From: KBS-96 sp963722585
GTDB lineage: Bacteria; Acidobacteriota; Terriglobia; Bryobacterales; Bryobacteraceae
Reading direction: 5' to 3'
Assembly (NCBI GenBank): GCA_963722585.1
Contig: CAVRNU010000005.1
Coordinates: 1-64,000 of the forward strand
DNA: 64,000 bases
This document shows positions 62,213 to 64,000 of the stretch, in pieces; position 1 is the first letter of the stretch, and the number at the start of each line of letters is the position of its first letter. The translations under genes and the position numbers were made by a program. The notes beneath the pieces are model-generated. The model saw only the letters and a list, made by a program, of their open reading frames with translations. It did no database searches and had not been told where the DNA came from.

Positions 62213-62309
62213 GGCGCCCTCGCTGTTTCTCCGAACGAGACCTCGCTGCTTTACGTTCACATGGACCGCGACAACCGCCAATATTATGTTGGTTGAGAAT
62301 TTTAAATAG
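62213..62309 (+). pseudogene. Remnant of a second PD40 kinase C-terminus
   Basis: The DNA from GGCGCCCTCGCTGTTTCTCC onward matches the last ~75 bases of the kinase gene at 59920-60013: it reads GALAVSPNETSLLYVHMDRD, compared with GALAVSRDEKSLLYVHVDRD there. One extra C then shifts the frame, after which NIMLVENFK and a stop follow. Nothing upstream resembles the kinase body, so this is a left-over 3' end from a duplicated kinase gene. Confidence 0.75.
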
Positions 62310-62537
62310 GGGCCGCTCTGGACCGTGCCGCTTTGTTCAGGTCCGGACTGAAGAGTACCGTGTTTTGGGCGCCATCTTTTAAGGAACTCGCGCAAAACGG
62401 TCGCGGTCTCAAGCGCGCCGCCCCAAACTTTAGCGAGTTGCTTCGCTGCCTGGCGGCGCATCGGCGCCCTTTGCGCTTCCTGGCGGGAATGACGCCCGTG
62501 AAATCCATAGCTCGCTATCGCAGCGAGGCGTTTCGGC

Positions 62538-63962
62538 TCACTTATACCAGTAGTACTGCTCGCCAGCGGCGAGAGTTCGGACCGGAAAATCGAATAAGTA
62601 AGTTCCCCCGGAAGCATTATTACCACCAGAAGAGCCGCTAGACACTGCACTCGAGAAGCTGTTAGTGGCGGGATTGATGTACGAGTACCACAGAAAAATG
62701 CCGTTCACTATGTGGTCCAACGTCGACGTCCAAGCCGCGCTCGAAATGGCGGACGAGCACTGGTTAGCCCAAACGAAAAAGCCATTACTAGGCGGCATTT
62801 CATCGTCGGTGGTCTGCGTCTGCTGCATGAGCCACTGCTGCCATGTCATCGACCCGTTTGTGGGGGCGAGGGAGACCGCGGCCTGCCACTGAGCCTTGCT
62901 GGGCGACGTCGCCCAATTGCTGAAGCCGAGATAGGGCAACGGAGACGCGTTTAGCACATTCGGGACCCCAAGGAAGGGGCTGGGCCAGGTAGCGCACGAC
63001 GGTTGTGGGACCGCAAACGCCGGGGGGTGATATGGTCCAGTGCCCACCCACGGTGCAAGAGCCCACATGGTGCGATCCTGTGTACTGATGACCACGCCGC
63101 CGTTTTGGGAAAAGGCCGGATCGGTGGGCACCGGCGGGAACATTAGGTTGACGTTGTTGGCCCGGTCAGCCTGGAAGACGCCTGTGGTGGGCGGGCTCAG
63201 GTCGGGGTTGCCGATGAATTCGGTTATGGTCGCGTTCCCACCCGGGCTGTTCGGGTCCTGGAAATTGAGATAGTGGAAATACTCCATCCGCAGGTTTGCC
63301 GCCGAGGTCAGTATCCCATCCCAGTAGTCGTACAGGTTCTGCATTTTGGTGGAGTCCGCCACGCGGAAGAACTGCCTGCTCTGGCCCAGCCAGAGACTGT
63401 AGAGGTGGATCATGCCCTCGGTGCCGAGCGTGCCGTTGTCCTGGATGTAGCCCTCCACCTCCTCGTAATAGGCGTCCAAATACTCCGTGTGCAGCTCGGA
63501 TATCACGTCGGGTCTTTGTGCCACGCAGTACGGGTCCTCCGTCGTTGGTGGTTTACTGCCTTCAGCTAATGGTGGGCACCATTGAGCATAAGTATTGAGG
63601 TCGGACTCGTGTTTCGTGATCTTGGTGGCATAGTCCTGCGCGGTGTTGGTTATCGTGTTGTACAGTTCCTGGGTCGCGGTGGACTTCACCAGCTGCGTGA
63701 GCTGGTCCACTTGAGTGGTCAAATTTTCGAGACTGCTCTGGAGGTCGTTTAGCTGCTGCCTCAGAGCGTCGATCTCCATTTGAGTGGCGTCGGGCGTCAC
63801 CAGACCCGTTTGCTTCATTATCCAACCCGCAAGCTGGCCGCCGGCGGACTTCAGTGCTGCCTTCGCCAAGTCTTCCGCCAACGAGCTCTCCTCGTTGCCC
63901 AGCAGCTTCGGCTGGCGGAATGGATGCGTAACCGAGGGCGTCCGCAGTTCCTGGAGCAGCAA
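62538..63962 (-). CDS. Large uncharacterised protein with coiled coil, may extend past the window
   Basis: A protein of at least 474 residues. The N-terminal third is helical with a coiled coil (MEIDALRQQLNDLQSSLENL, LTTQVDQLTQLVKS). The rest is rich in aromatic, Pro and Asn residues (DRTMWALAPWVGTGPYHPPA, WQQWLMQQTQTTDDEMPPSN) and ends ...LAAGEQYYWYK. No signal peptide or enzymatic motif was seen. The frame stays open up to the window edge (position 64000), so the first Met at 63962 may not be the true start. The repeated Trp/Asn pattern suggests an exported or structural protein, but it is unclassified. Confidence 0.65.
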   Translation of the reverse strand: MLLQELRTPSVTHPFRQPKLLGNEESSLAEDLAKAALKSAGGQLAGWIMKQTGLVTPDATQMEIDALRQQLNDLQSSLENLTTQVDQLTQLVKSTATQELYNTITNTAQDYATKITKHESDLNTYAQWCPPLAEGSKPPTTEDPYCVAQRPDVISELHTEYLDAYYEEVEGYIQDNGTLGTEGMIHLYSLWLGQSRQFFRVADSTKMQNLYDYWDGILTSAANLRMEYFHYLNFQDPNSPGGNATITEFIGNPDLSPPTTGVFQADRANNVNLMFPPVPTDPAFSQNGGVVISTQDRTMWALAPWVGTGPYHPPAFAVPQPSCATWPSPFLGVPNVLNASPLPYLGFSNWATSPSKAQWQAAVSLAPTNGSMTWQQWLMQQTQTTDDEMPPSNGFFVWANQCSSAISSAAWTSTLDHIVNGIFLWYSYINPATNSFSSAVSSGSSGGNNASGGTYLFDFPVRTLAAGEQYYWYK

Positions 63963-64000
63963 GCGCTCGAAACCGTCCAGCCCTCCTGCTTCCTGGGCCT

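Overview
The window looks like a piece of an Acidobacteria chromosome, most like the Bryobacterales/Solibacter branch. This is inferred from family knowledge, not from a search. The signs are moderately GC-rich DNA, a TIGR02999-type ECF sigma factor overlapping a Ser/Thr kinase with PD40 propeller repeats, a seven-unit YVTN propeller protein, and many palindromic repeats that code for peptides such as RDREGA and PARPAADFQSAP when translated.

Layout. Positions 0.5-2.2 kb hold a divergent redoxin / MerR-TPR pair. About 23.2 down to 2.2 kb (minus strand) is one long exopolysaccharide (EPS) locus. It opens with a NusG/RfaH-like antiterminator and a ribbon-helix-helix protein, followed by GDP-mannose dehydratase and GDP-fucose synthase, Wza, Wzc tyrosine kinase, Wzx flippase, Wzy-type polymerase, four glycosyltransferases, an acetyltransferase, a WbaP-type initiating transferase, a broken beta-helix protein, a TPR protein and a zinc-ribbon protein. 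Together these make, polymerise and export a probably fucose-containing polysaccharide. Upstream on the same strand lie ispD-ispF, a Gld-like ABC transporter set with a DUF4340 protein, and fabI. Positions 30-36.7 kb hold a TIM-barrel isomerase, CHAD and Ppx/GppA (polyphosphate), fabG, ubiD and a TrmH-type methyltransferase. Positions 37-41 kb hold two tandem TolC-like genes, both frameshifted. Positions 41-48.5 kb hold rmuC, an AraC regulator with VOC and MmcQ/YjbR proteins, a SAMHD1-like HD hydrolase paired with a Panacea/YwgA-like protein, and a glycine-zipper protein.

An accessory stretch follows. It has a single-module NRPS (degenerate C, A, T, TE), a truncated CHC2 primase, tRNA-Gly(CCC) with an adjacent tyrosine recombinase and an excisionase-like HTH protein, IS21-end-like direct repeats, a metallophosphatase and a sigma-54 activator remnant. 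The right end has the ECF sigma/kinase pair, the YVTN protein, a remnant of a second kinase, and a large uncharacterised coiled-coil protein reaching the edge.

The most unusual layer is the repeats. A two-hairpin REP family (ten copies, all in one orientation) is scattered through the EPS locus and flanks a RAYT (REP-associated Y1 transposase) gene on both sides. A second REP family flanks a dead RAYT remnant and has also entered a CHAD gene in frame. A third hairpin family has four copies. At least six conserved genes carry single-base frameshifts. Many are in short G/C runs, so indel errors in the assembly are a serious alternative to real gene decay.
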